Shown here in pieces: positions 35,771 through 44,962 of a DNA stretch of 64,000 nt (its first letter is position 1; the number at the start of each line of letters is the position of its first letter). Origin of the DNA: Bacteroides sp. GTDB lineage: Bacteria > Bacteroidota > Bacteroidia > Bacteroidales > Muribaculaceae. Position numbers and translations under genes: made by a program. The DNA is taken from assembly GCA_014802045.1 (NCBI GenBank), contig JAAVDA010000028.1:1-64000 (forward strand). Reading direction: 5' to 3'. The notes under the pieces are model-generated. The model had not been told where the DNA came from. It worked only from the letters and a program-made list of their open reading frames with translations, and did no database searches.

Positions 35771-38596
35771 ATGGTCCACTCACTACGCCGCTGTATCATC
35801 ACAGCCGTGGCTTTAATCACTTTCTGTGCAGCCTATGCCCTCGACATCCGCGGCATTGTTGCCGACATCGACGGCGAACCGATGATTGCCGCTACGGTCA
35901 GACTCCTCAAAGCCGACTCCACATTCGTAAAAGGAACCAAAACCGATGTCAACGGTGGTTTCGTCTTTACCGGCCTGAAACGCGGCAAATACATAGTCGA
36001 AGGGTCATATCTCGGCTACCGCAACACATATCGCGATGTGAATCTCACTTCCTCCAACATAAAACTCGACCCTATCACACTCGAAGAAAGCTCTATTGCT
36101 CTCAAGGAGGTGACAGTCACGGGGGTCCGCACAGAGATAAAGGTGAAAGAAGACACAGTGGAATACAATGCCGGTTCATATAAAACCGGACCCAATGCCG
36201 TGGCCGAAGACCTGCTCAAACGTCTGCCCGGTGTGGAAGTGGATTCCGAAGGTGGCATCACCGCCAACGGCAAGACCGTGACAAAGATTCTGCTCGACGG
36301 CAAGGAATTCTTTGCCGACGACCCCAAGGTGGCATCTAAAAACCTTCCGGTGGAAATGATTGAGACAGTGCAGGTGGTTGACCGTAAGAGCGACCTCGCC
36401 CGTCTCACAGGAGTCGACGACGGCGAAGAGGAAACCGTGATAAACCTCACCGTGAAGAAAAACATGAAAAACGGTTGGTTCGGTACAATCGAAGCCGGCT
36501 ATGGCACAGACGACCATTATCTCGGCCAGTTTAATGTCAACCGTTTCTGGAATGACAATCAGTTTACCCTCCTCGGCAATTTCAACAACGTAAACCAGCT
36601 CGGATTCACCGACAGCAACGGCAACCGTTTCCGCCGCTTCGGAGGCACTCAGGGTGTCACCACATCTCAGGCTCTCGGTCTCAACTTCAATGTGGGCAAC
36701 AAGGAGATATTCCGTGTGGGTGGCAATCTGATGTACTCCCACAGCGACCGCGACGTACGCCGCCATCAGGAGCGCCGATACGAGATTGACGACTCCGTTT
36801 CATTTGCCAACACCTCACGCTATTCACGCGACAAAGGCGATAATTTCCGCGCCGACTTCCGAATTGAGTGGAAACCTGACTCGTTCAACACCCTCGAAAT
36901 CCGCCCGCAGTTCTCATACAATATCAACGACTCATGGATTGCCGACTCCACCCTCAACTCCTCAGGCATGAGAGGCGAGCGCCTCGTGAGCCGTGGATTC
37001 AATGAATCCGGCAGCAGGGGCCACTCCATTGAGTTCGGCACACGAATAATCTACAACCATAACTTCCGCAAACGCAGAGGCCGCTCATTCTCAGTGTCGG
37101 TAAACTACAACCACTCCAATGTCAACGAGACTGAAAACAGCTACTCCCGCAATATCTTCTATCTCTTCAACGACTCCATCGACCTCTACGACCAGGTGAA
37201 CCGCAACCACACATGGAGCGACAACGTGTCGGGCCGTGTCAGCTTCACCGAACCCTTGGGCAACGTGGCCAACGGACGCTTCCTCACCATCTCCTACAAC
37301 GCCTCCTATCGCTGGAACAATGCCGACAAGATGGTCTATGACCACCCCGTCACATATCCCCAACCCGGCATTACGGGCGACCCTGTGATTGATTTCGCCA
37401 ACGAAGTGTTCAATTCAGACCTCAGCAACCGCTTCCGCAACGACAATTTCACCCAAAATGCCCGCATCGGCATCCGGCAGGTCACCAAGGCGATGAATCT
37501 CGAAGTTGGTATGTCGTTCGTTCCCACTATGTCAAAGAGCATCGACCTCATCAATGAGGAACGCAACATACCCGAACGCTGGGTGATGAACTACGCCCCG
37601 TTTGTCAACTACCGGCACCGCTTCAACAAAACCCGTTCGCTCTACCTCCGATATAACGGACGCTCGTCGCAGCCCTCGCTCACTCAGTTGCAGCCAGTGC
37701 CCGATATGTCCGACCCTCTCAACATCGTGGTTGGTAATCCAGACCTGAAGCCCTCATTCTCCCACAATATGAATTTCCGCTTCCAGGACTTCAACACCGA
37801 GCATCAGCGCAGCATCATGCTCATGGCCATGTTCAACCTCACCCAGAATTCCATCATATCCAACCTCGTGCGCAACACCCAGACTGCCGGACAGACCACC
37901 TACTACGCCAATGTCAACGGGGTGTGGAACGCTATGGTGATGAATATGATTTCAATGCCGCTTCGCAATAAGTTCTGGCAGATTTCCAACCATATCTCGG
38001 CCAACTACAACCGCAACGTGGGTTTCAACAACGGCAACCGCAATGTCAACGGAACACTCCGCGCAAGCGAATCATTCGGCATAGCTTTCCGACCCGACAA
38101 TCTTGAGTTCGAACTCCGGCCGCGCTACAGCATCCAGTATAGCCGAAACTCATTCTCCAAATCAAACGACAACACCACCCACACATTCGGAGGCTCTTTC
38201 TCCGCCTACTACAACACCCCCATAGGCATTATCCTCCAGTCTGACATCAACTACTCGGCCAACCGTGGCTACGGCGAAGGGTTTGACCTCAATCAGTGGA
38301 TTTGGAACGCCTCGATTTCTTACCCCATGCTGCGCGACAAGTCGCTCACTCTCTCCGTGAAAGGCTACGACATGCTCAACCAGCGCTCCACAGTCAGCCA
38401 CACCAACGGAGCCAACTACATCGAAGATGCTAGCTTCAACGGTCTGTCACGCTACTTCATGGCCACTGTGAGCTGGAAGTTCAATACATTCGGAAAGAAT
38501 CGTCCCACCGGCCGTGGATTTGACGGCCCTGGCGGCCCCGGCGGATACAGAGGTCCCGGCGGTCCCGGCGGATTCGGCCCAGGCCCGCGCCGCTGA
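35771..38596 (+). CDS. TonB-dependent receptor-like outer-membrane beta-barrel protein
   Basis: 941 residues. A signal peptide (to about 24) is followed by a carboxypeptidase-regulatory-like beta-sandwich (about 25-110, ALDIRGIVADIDGEPMIAATVRLL), a plug-like domain (about 115-215, EDLLKRLPGVEVDSEGGITANGK) and a long beta-barrel (TIGR04057/OMP_b-brl_3 type, from recall). The last 27 residues are a Gly/Pro-rich tail with GPGGPGG repeats, unusual after a barrel end. No SusD-like lipoprotein lies next to it, so it is not a classic SusC. Its cargo is unknown; related proteins may be involved in adhesion, secretion or peptide/metal uptake. A strong terminator follows. Confidence 0.8.
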   Translation: MVHSLRRCIITAVALITFCAAYALDIRGIVADIDGEPMIAATVRLLKADSTFVKGTKTDVNGGFVFTGLKRGKYIVEGSYLGYRNTYRDVNLTSSNIKLDPITLEESSIALKEVTVTGVRTEIKVKEDTVEYNAGSYKTGPNAVAEDLLKRLPGVEVDSEGGITANGKTVTKILLDGKEFFADDPKVASKNLPVEMIETVQVVDRKSDLARLTGVDDGEEETVINLTVKKNMKNGWFGTIEAGYGTDDHYLGQFNVNRFWNDNQFTLLGNFNNVNQLGFTDSNGNRFRRFGGTQGVTTSQALGLNFNVGNKEIFRVGGNLMYSHSDRDVRRHQERRYEIDDSVSFANTSRYSRDKGDNFRADFRIEWKPDSFNTLEIRPQFSYNINDSWIADSTLNSSGMRGERLVSRGFNESGSRGHSIEFGTRIIYNHNFRKRRGRSFSVSVNYNHSNVNETENSYSRNIFYLFNDSIDLYDQVNRNHTWSDNVSGRVSFTEPLGNVANGRFLTISYNASYRWNNADKMVYDHPVTYPQPGITGDPVIDFANEVFNSDLSNRFRNDNFTQNARIGIRQVTKAMNLEVGMSFVPTMSKSIDLINEERNIPERWVMNYAPFVNYRHRFNKTRSLYLRYNGRSSQPSLTQLQPVPDMSDPLNIVVGNPDLKPSFSHNMNFRFQDFNTEHQRSIMLMAMFNLTQNSIISNLVRNTQTAGQTTYYANVNGVWNAMVMNMISMPLRNKFWQISNHISANYNRNVGFNNGNRNVNGTLRASESFGIAFRPDNLEFELRPRYSIQYSRNSFSKSNDNTTHTFGGSFSAYYNTPIGIILQSDINYSANRGYGEGFDLNQWIWNASISYPMLRDKSLTLSVKGYDMLNQRSTVSHTNGANYIEDASFNGLSRYFMATVSWKFNTFGKNRPTGRGFDGPGGPGGYRGPGGPGGFGPGPRR

Positions 38597-38629
38597 TTTC
38601 AACCGCTCCCCCCCATCCTGCAAAATCCA

Positions 38630-38666
38630 CTGCCCGTCGCCACTCGGCCCCGACGGGCAGTCTTAT
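38630..38666 (+). terminator. Rho-independent terminator
   Basis: CTGCCCGTCG (38630-38639) pairs perfectly with CGACGGGCAG (38651-38660), followed by TCTTATTTC. It lies 33 bases after the stop of the beta-barrel gene and isolates it from the fimbrial locus. Confidence 0.8.
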
Positions 38667-38795
38667 TTCATATCCCCCCGACTAAGACCCCGAAACTATT
38701 TTCATGGCAGTGTGTTAATAAGATACAACGAAAGCGACCTGACATTCTTCACTCCCTTCCGCTGAAGCCGTTTCAACTATCGAACACACACCGCA

Positions 38796-40031
38796 ATGAG
38801 ACACACTATTATTTCGCTCCTTATCGCCATTGCTGCAACCGGACCGGTCACAGCCGACGTACCCGCAGACTCTGTCCGGATATATTTCCGCCAGTCACAT
38901 TCCGAAGCCGACCTCAACTTCCACGGCAACCGGGCTGCTATTGTCCCTCTCATCCGCACAATCCGCAATGGAGCTGTGCCACGCACTGTCACCATCACAG
39001 GAGCCGCCTCACCGGAAGGCTCCACAGCAATCAACTCCACCCTTTCCCGCCAACGTGCCGACCGCATATTCTCAATTCTGGCCGACAGTGTGGCGATACC
39101 CGACTCAATCACCGGATTCACATTCATAGGCCGCGACTGGAAAGGTCTCTTGAGCCTGGTCGAGGCCGACACAACCGTGCCATCACGCAACCGGGTGCTT
39201 ACGCTGCTCAAAACCATAACAGCATCAATAGATGCCGGCATGCCCGATACAGAGGCCAACCTTGCCTCACTCCGCCAAATCGGGGGCGGACATCCCTATG
39301 CCTACATGTATCGCACAATGTTTCCGTCGCTACGCGCATCGCAATTAAACATCACGTATCTGCCGATGCTCGATCTGCTTGCCCCAACGCCGGCGAGATT
39401 CACCTCCGGCGCCCCTGCCCTGCCATCCCCGTCAATACCTCTTCTGCCTGCAAAGACCCGCAAACCGTTTTATATGGCTCTGAAGACCAATATGCTCCTC
39501 GACGCTCTCGCCATTCCGAGCATAAGCGCCGAGTTTTATCTCGGCAAGAACTGGTCGGCGGTGGCCAACTGGATGTATGGATGGTGGGACAATGACCATC
39601 GCCATCGCTACTGGCGCGCCTACGGAGGCGATATTGCCGTGCGCCGGTGGTTTGGAGCTAAAGCCAAAGAGAAACCCCTCACCGGTCATCACCTCGGACT
39701 CTATGCCGGAGTTGTGACCTACGACTTCGAATTCGGAGGCAAAGGCTGGATGGGAGGCATACCCGGCGGCACGCTCTGGGATCGCTGCAACACCGTGGCC
39801 GGAATTGAATATGGCTATTCCCTGCCTATCGGACGCAGACTCAACATAGACTTCACCATAGGTGTGGGCTACATGGGAGGAAAACTGGTGGATTACGTGC
39901 CGGGCAACGGTTTCTACATCTGGCAGAAAACCCGCCATTTCAACTGGTTTGGCCCTACAAAAGCTGAAATTTCACTCGTGTGGCTTATTGGCCGCGGTAA
40001 CTATAATGCTAAGAAAGGAGGCCTGAAATGA
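38796..40031 (+). CDS. DUF3575 protein of a fimbrial locus
   Basis: 411 residues with a signal peptide (to about 20). Residues about 25-150 resemble an OmpA-like domain (ITGAASPEGSTAINSTLSRQRADRI), and the C-terminal half (about 225-405) is DUF3575 (YMALKTNMLLDALAIPSISAEFYLGKN and later NWMYGWWDN). Proteins of this type are the first gene of many Bacteroidales fimbrillin operons, probably in the outer membrane; the precise role is not known. It overlaps the next gene by four bases (ATGA, 40028-40031). I see no consensus promoter in the 199 bases upstream. Confidence 0.82.
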   Translation: MRHTIISLLIAIAATGPVTADVPADSVRIYFRQSHSEADLNFHGNRAAIVPLIRTIRNGAVPRTVTITGAASPEGSTAINSTLSRQRADRIFSILADSVAIPDSITGFTFIGRDWKGLLSLVEADTTVPSRNRVLTLLKTITASIDAGMPDTEANLASLRQIGGGHPYAYMYRTMFPSLRASQLNITYLPMLDLLAPTPARFTSGAPALPSPSIPLLPAKTRKPFYMALKTNMLLDALAIPSISAEFYLGKNWSAVANWMYGWWDNDHRHRYWRAYGGDIAVRRWFGAKAKEKPLTGHHLGLYAGVVTYDFEFGGKGWMGGIPGGTLWDRCNTVAGIEYGYSLPIGRRLNIDFTIGVGYMGGKLVDYVPGNGFYIWQKTRHFNWFGPTKAEISLVWLIGRGNYNAKKGGLK

Positions 40032-40999
40032 AACTATCCACCACACTCTTCACGCTCTCGGCTATCATAAGCGCAACCTCTCTCACATCGTGCCATCATA
40101 AAGACCTGCTCTACGACGAACCCCTTACAAACGACATAGAAGTCGTGTTCGACTGGCGCAACGCACCCGATGCCCAACCGAATTCAATGGCGCTTTATAT
40201 GTTTGATGAAGAAAGCGGAGTGCCGTTGCGCTATATCTTCACCGGACGCGACGGAGGCACGATCAATCTCCCCTTCGGACGCTACAATTCCCTGTGTATG
40301 AACGCCGACAATACCGACTGGGCCGTGCAGCAATCCACCGGTGATATCGAACAGTTCAAGACAATCACCACAGATGTCCACGTTCTCCCCGCCCACCAGA
40401 TAGCCATTCAGTCTCTCCCCGCCGGCAGAGCCGACGAAACTGAGCGTGTAGCCGCCACACCCGGCATGATGTGGGGCCATCGTGTAGACGGCTTCGAGTT
40501 CCGCTACACCGACACCCATAAGGTCCTTACCATGTATCCCGTCGAAGCCGTCTGCCACTATACGGTAGACATTCTCGATGTGAAAAATATCGACGCGCTT
40601 GATGAAATTTCAGTAGACGCCACTATCTCAGGCATGGCCGAGGGCTACCTCCACGGAAAAGGGATTGCCTCGCCCGAAAAAGTGACCAACCCCTTCATTC
40701 TCATCGGCAACTCCAGAGAAGACAAACTCTCGGCCGAATTCCTCACATTCGGACGCCCCTCTCAGCCCGCCGACGACCTCACCCACACCCTCACCATATA
40801 TGCCATCCTTGCCGACGGTTCCAAATGGTGTTACACAGCCGATGTGACCGACCAAGTGCGCGATGCGCCGGATCCTCACCACGTTCACATAATTCTTCGG
40901 AACCTTACACTCCCCAGAAACGTTCAACATACAGAGGGTGGTGCCTTCAATGTCGACATAGACCAATGGCAGACCGAACACATCAACCTTTCGCTGTGA
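40028..40999 (+). CDS. DUF5119 lipoprotein of a fimbrial locus
   Basis: 323 residues with a lipoprotein signal ending in LTSC (Cys about 22). The mature part begins HHKDLLYDEP, with an IEVVFDWRNAPDA strand, the DUF5119 pattern of FimB/Mfa2-like accessory proteins that anchor or assemble Bacteroidales fimbriae. It is translationally coupled to the DUF3575 gene and followed 55 bases later by a fimbrillin. Function is inferred from this context. Confidence 0.78.
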   Translation: MKLSTTLFTLSAIISATSLTSCHHKDLLYDEPLTNDIEVVFDWRNAPDAQPNSMALYMFDEESGVPLRYIFTGRDGGTINLPFGRYNSLCMNADNTDWAVQQSTGDIEQFKTITTDVHVLPAHQIAIQSLPAGRADETERVAATPGMMWGHRVDGFEFRYTDTHKVLTMYPVEAVCHYTVDILDVKNIDALDEISVDATISGMAEGYLHGKGIASPEKVTNPFILIGNSREDKLSAEFLTFGRPSQPADDLTHTLTIYAILADGSKWCYTADVTDQVRDAPDPHHVHIILRNLTLPRNVQHTEGGAFNVDIDQWQTEHINLSL

Positions 41000-41054
41000 A
41001 TCCTCGGCACACACATTACTCACGATTTCAATAATACTAAAAAACATACACAAA

Positions 41055-42140
41055 ATGAGAAAAACACCGCTCCTATCCATTATACTCACCGGTATAATCG
41101 GAACAAGCCTCGCTTCATGCTCACAAGATGAGCCCGAGGTCAATCTGCATCAAGGCATGGCTATAGACTTCAGGCCGGCAATGGCCTCAAGAGCCGCAGA
41201 AACAACAAATGCCAACCTCACCGACATTTATGTCACCGCTATTGAGACCGGAAGCACCGACAACTATTTCAGCAACCTGCAGTTTACGAAAGGCAACGAC
41301 GGCTTCTTCTCGTCGGAAACGAAATATTACTGGCCCGGCGACAACAACACCCTCACATTCTATGCCTACGCTCCCTCGCAGGATGACATGGGAGCAGATG
41401 TGATCATCGACAACACCACCAAACAAATCACCAACTTCATCACTCCCACAGAAATCTCCCAACAGATTGATATCATCACCGCTACCGCCACAGGCGACCG
41501 TAAGGACAATGAAGCGAGCGGTGTGCCTCTCACCTTCAAACACATCCTTTCGCAGATCGAAATAGATGCTAAGTCGGAAAGCAAGGCTTATAAGTATGTT
41601 GTTGCCGGAGCACGCATCGGACGTGCCGCGACCACAGGCACCTATGACTTCACCACCGGCCAATGGACCCTCGACATGTGGCATGAAACCGAAGTCTATG
41701 CCACCTCCTGCGATTCTGTGACCCTCTCCGCCACACCGGTGTCTATAATGGGAGCAAGCGGCAACGCGATGCTCATACCGCAGCAGCTCACCCCTTGGAT
41801 GCCTGTCGGTGACCCCGACAACGCCGCACGCGCAGCATATCTCAGCGTTTTGATTAGAGTCACCACCGTCGACGGCGCTCTTGTCTATCCCTCGCCAACC
41901 GAAACCAAATCCCGCGAATATGGTTGGGTAGCTCTGCCTATCGACACCAAATGGGAGGCGGGCAAGAAGTATGTCTACGTGCTCGACTTCACACACGGAG
42001 CCGGATATCATGATCCCGACGACCCGAATCCCGGACAGTCTGTGCTCGGCGACCCGATTAAAATCACTGTCGACGTTTCCGACTGGACATCATCGTCATC
42101 TGACATCGATATGCCTCACGGTGGCGGAAGAATCTATTGA
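41055..42140 (+). CDS. Fimbrillin-family (Mfa-like) lipoprotein
   Basis: 361 residues with a lipoprotein signal, LASCSQDEPEV. The acidic residues straight after the Cys resemble the lipoprotein export signal used for surface display in Bacteroidetes. The mature protein shows the Mfa-like layout: N-terminal strand with MASRAAETTNANLTDIYVTAIE, KYYWPGDNNTLTFYAYAP and a second domain with LTFKHILSQIEIDAK. It is probably a structural or tip subunit of a surface fimbria, matured by a protease after export. It is followed by an 11-bp stem terminator or attenuator before the second fimbrillin. Confidence 0.87.
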   Translation: MRKTPLLSIILTGIIGTSLASCSQDEPEVNLHQGMAIDFRPAMASRAAETTNANLTDIYVTAIETGSTDNYFSNLQFTKGNDGFFSSETKYYWPGDNNTLTFYAYAPSQDDMGADVIIDNTTKQITNFITPTEISQQIDIITATATGDRKDNEASGVPLTFKHILSQIEIDAKSESKAYKYVVAGARIGRAATTGTYDFTTGQWTLDMWHETEVYATSCDSVTLSATPVSIMGASGNAMLIPQQLTPWMPVGDPDNAARAAYLSVLIRVTTVDGALVYPSPTETKSREYGWVALPIDTKWEAGKKYVYVLDFTHGAGYHDPDDPNPGQSVLGDPIKITVDVSDWTSSSSDIDMPHGGGRIY

Positions 42141-42152
42141 TTAATCTTTCCC

Positions 42153-42192
42153 GGCCGCAAGAGACAATCCTGCCTCTTGCGGCCTTATTATA
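42153..42192 (+). terminator. Terminator/attenuator between the two fimbrillin genes
   Basis: GGCCGCAAGAG (42153-42163) pairs perfectly with CTCTTGCGGCC (42174-42184), followed by TTATTATATTATT. It lies 12 bases after the first fimbrillin stop and 40 bases before the next start, so it should reduce expression of the second fimbrillin relative to the first. Confidence 0.75.
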
Positions 42193-42224
42193 TTATTCAA
42201 CTCCCCTACTCATACCTACCCCCC

Positions 42225-43109
42225 ATGACCATTCACCACATATCCCTGTCCCTTCTCTCCACACTTCTTATCTCCCTCCTTACGGCATGTAGCAACGACG
42301 AGCCGGATGCAGCCAATCACGCCACACCGATAAAATTTGCCTCACCATCACTCACCGCTGCCTCAAGAGCCACCCCTGTCACCAACGCCACCATTACTGA
42401 TTTCGGAGTGTTCGCGGCGCTCAACCCCGACTCACTCGACTCATCATCGACCCTCACGGCAGACTATATGTATGACGTGCAGGCCACTTCCGCCACATCA
42501 TGGTCGCCGGTGGGCGAATACTACTGGCCGGGCTCCCGCACACCCCTGCGTTTCAATGCCTACTCACCCTATAGAGCCAAAGGCATAACCGCTATGCCCG
42601 ACCGCTCTCTTCCCGGCTCTCCCTCGATAGTCTTTACCGTCCCCGCCAATCCGCAGGAACAGCCCGATCTGCTCCGGGCCACTCCGGTCAATGCCTCGCA
42701 GTCGCCATGCGCCCTTACATTCAACCATGCCCTGGCAGCAGTGACCTTCACAGCCGGCGATGCACTGAGCCCATGCACTGTTTCCTCAATCACTCTCTCC
42801 CGGATTCCATCTACCGCCACTCTGAATCTTGAGACCGGACTTTGGAGCGACATCTCCGCTCCGGCCACATTTACCATAGACACCGATGTGACTCTCACTG
42901 CGGCCGAAGGCAGCCCATACGTGACACCCTCCACAGCCATATCACCCTCAGAAGCCACCCTGATGCTGATTCCGCAGACTCTTCCCGCCGACGCAACCCT
43001 CACCGTTGAGTTCACCCCCGCCGGAGGAGATGCCACAACCAAAAGCATATCAATAGCCGGACTCAGCCTCACAGCCGGCCTCACCACCGACATCCGCCTG
43101 TCATTCTGA
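42225..43109 (+). CDS. Fimbrillin-family (Mfa-like) lipoprotein, second copy
   Basis: 294 residues from ATG 42225; the frame extends upstream to 42177, but that stretch lies in the terminator stem. The lipoprotein signal ends LLTACSNDEPD, again with acidic residues after the Cys (surface export signature). It has the same fimbrillin pattern as its neighbour: SRATPVTNATITDFGVFAAL, EYYWPGSRTPLRFNAYSP and LTFNHALAAVTF. It is shorter and richer in Ser/Thr/Pro/Ala. It is probably a minor or tip subunit, given the intervening terminator. Both assignments are by motif recall. Confidence 0.82.
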   Translation: MTIHHISLSLLSTLLISLLTACSNDEPDAANHATPIKFASPSLTAASRATPVTNATITDFGVFAALNPDSLDSSSTLTADYMYDVQATSATSWSPVGEYYWPGSRTPLRFNAYSPYRAKGITAMPDRSLPGSPSIVFTVPANPQEQPDLLRATPVNASQSPCALTFNHALAAVTFTAGDALSPCTVSSITLSRIPSTATLNLETGLWSDISAPATFTIDTDVTLTAAEGSPYVTPSTAISPSEATLMLIPQTLPADATLTVEFTPAGGDATTKSISIAGLSLTAGLTTDIRLSF

Positions 43110-43114
43110 CCCAC

Positions 43115-43151
43115 ACTCAGAGCCGATAATAGCCGGACTCAGAGCCGATAA
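43115..43151. repeat. Two 15-bp direct repeats, 22-bp period
   Basis: ACTCAGAGCCGATAA occurs at 43115-43129 and 43137-43151. They lie between the fimbrillin stop and the shared terminator. They may be a slippage duplication or a protein-binding site; no promoter is nearby. Confidence 0.6.
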
Positions 43152-43184
43152 AAGGCCGCGGTTCCGTAATGGAATCGCGGCCTT
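43152..43184. terminator. Terminator between convergent genes
   Basis: AAGGCCGCGGTTCC (43152-43165) pairs with GGAATCGCGGCCTT (43171-43184), 14 pairs with one wobble and a 5-base loop. On the minus strand the stem runs into TTTTATC, so it best serves the acyl-CoA ligase, but it can also stop the fimbrillin transcript. Confidence 0.75.
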
Positions 43185-43211
43185 CAAGGTTCTCACACCG
43201 TATCTAAATCG

Positions 43212-44879
43212 TCAGGCATTATAGAGATACCGCTTTATGGAGCGTTTCGGCGTCTTTTCAAATTCGTTGGCTATTAACTGGATATGGTCAATCCGCTCGT
43301 AGGGAGCCACCAGCTTGTTCAGTTCCTGAGTCACCTTGCCCATAATCTCCGGAAGCATGGCGGTGGTCACACGGTTGCGGTCCATAGCTTCATAATCGGG
43401 ATATACGAGAGCCACCAGCTTTTTGCCGCGCTCCACAACCAGACTCTCTGCCACATAAGGCATATTGTTGAGCTTGGCCTCTATCTCTTCAGGATAGATA
43501 TTCTGTCCGTTGGCCGACAGAATCATGGTCTTCGAGCGCCCTTTTATGAAGATAGTGCCGTCGTCGGTCACAGTCCCCATATCGCCCGTATGCAGCCAGC
43601 CATCCTTGTCGAGCACAGCTTCGGTGGCCTGAGGATTCTTATAATATCCCTTCATCACATTCTGGCCACGCACGCATATTTCACCTGCTATCTTAGAGGG
43701 ATCGGGACTCTCCACCTTAACCTCCATATTCGGAAGAATACGCCCTGCCGATCCTGGCACAAACTTACGCCAGGGTGTATAGCTAATCAGAGGGCCGCAC
43801 TCTGTCATGCCGTAGCCCACAGTGAATGGAAACCGGATGCGGTGAAGAAACTGCTCCACCTCTGGGTTGAGCGGCGCTCCGCCCACAATCACCTCCTCAA
43901 ATTCTCCTCCGAATGCATCTATCAGACTGCGGCGTATCTTGCCATGAATAACACTCCGCACACCCGGCACAGCCAGCATACGCCGGATAGCGGGCTTCGA
44001 TATTTCGGGTATAATTTTATTGCGGTATATTTTTTCAAGAATCAGAGGCACAAGCAAAATCAGATTAGGCCGCACTTCAGACATAGCCTTAAGAAGCGCC
44101 TTGGGCGATGGGAGCTTACCGAACAGAGTCACATGAGTGCCCACCGCCAGCGGCACCAGCATATCAAACGCGCATCCGTAGGCATGAGCCAGCGGCAGGA
44201 ACGAAAGACAGCGAGAACCCTGATAGTGGAGATGCGACCGCATGCCGAACACCACATTGCCCGTGAGATTACTCTGAGTGAGAATCACACCCTTTGAGAA
44301 GCCCGTTGTGCCGGAAGTGTAATTGATCTCTGCAGGCGAATCAGACGGCATCATCGGATATTCCACATCCGAAGCCTTGTAGCCCTCGGGATAGCGTGCC
44401 TTGAAAAGTTTTGGCAACTGCTGTATGGCCTTTCTTGCACGCCCGGAATTGTCAGGATGCTCGGCAAGCACTTTCGCACTGTCGAGCGACATGGCCACCT
44501 TGACCCGGCGCAGTTTGTCAAACTCCATATTTTCCCAGATGGCATCAGCCACAAACAGCAGCTCAGACCCACTGTGGTTTATTATATGCTGCGCATCCTG
44601 CACATTGAAGTCCTGAAGAATCGGCACAATCACCGCACCATAGGTGAGCGTGGCCATATAAGTCACCACCCACGACACTGTGTTCTTGCCCATCAGAGCC
44701 ACCTTATCACCCTGCTTCAGTCCGAGTTCACGGAAAAAGAAGTGTGTGCGGGCTATGCGCAAGGCAAAATCCGCATAAGTGAGATTTTCACCGCTCACAT
44801 AGTCTGTGAGAGCCGGCAGTTGCCAATTGGAGCGGAAACTGGCGGCATATATCTGTAGAAGATTTTCTGTGTAAGTCAT
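43212..44879 (-). CDS. AMP-dependent synthetase, long-chain acyl-CoA ligase type
   Basis: A 555-residue adenylate-forming enzyme. Motifs in order: the P-loop-like INYTSGTTGFSKGVI, FTVGYGMTECGPLISYTP, GEICVRGQNVMKGYYKNP, DGWLHTGDMGTVTDDGTIFIKGR and, near the end, EKTPKRSIKRYLY with the catalytic Lys region. It activates a fatty acid as acyl-AMP and transfers it to CoA (FadD-like). The frame is open from 44999, but ATG 44879 (MTYTENLLQIY) gives the normal family start and avoids overlap with the divergent mtaB promoter. It is monocistronic, ending at a good terminator. Confidence 0.88.
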   Translation of the reverse strand: MTYTENLLQIYAASFRSNWQLPALTDYVSGENLTYADFALRIARTHFFFRELGLKQGDKVALMGKNTVSWVVTYMATLTYGAVIVPILQDFNVQDAQHIINHSGSELLFVADAIWENMEFDKLRRVKVAMSLDSAKVLAEHPDNSGRARKAIQQLPKLFKARYPEGYKASDVEYPMMPSDSPAEINYTSGTTGFSKGVILTQSNLTGNVVFGMRSHLHYQGSRCLSFLPLAHAYGCAFDMLVPLAVGTHVTLFGKLPSPKALLKAMSEVRPNLILLVPLILEKIYRNKIIPEISKPAIRRMLAVPGVRSVIHGKIRRSLIDAFGGEFEEVIVGGAPLNPEVEQFLHRIRFPFTVGYGMTECGPLISYTPWRKFVPGSAGRILPNMEVKVESPDPSKIAGEICVRGQNVMKGYYKNPQATEAVLDKDGWLHTGDMGTVTDDGTIFIKGRSKTMILSANGQNIYPEEIEAKLNNMPYVAESLVVERGKKLVALVYPDYEAMDRNRVTTAMLPEIMGKVTQELNKLVAPYERIDHIQLIANEFEKTPKRSIKRYLYNA

Positions 44880-44924
44880 ACACTTGTAAAACAATGAAGA
44901 GAACCGAAATGTTGCACATCGGTT

Positions 44925-44954
44925 TTTGCATTCGCGGTTTATGTGGTAACTTTG
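44925..44954 (+). promoter_or_regulatory. Promoter for the MtaB gene
   Basis: TTTG (44925-44928), 18 bases, then TAACTTTG (44947-44954). ATG 44963 lies nine bases downstream, so the 5' leader is at most a few bases. Confidence 0.6.
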
Positions 44955-44962
44955 CAGACAGT

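Noticed and set aside
35771-38596. SusC of a polysaccharide utilisation locus
   Set aside because: Barrel and plug-like domains are present but no SusD neighbour; called only a TonB-receptor-like barrel.
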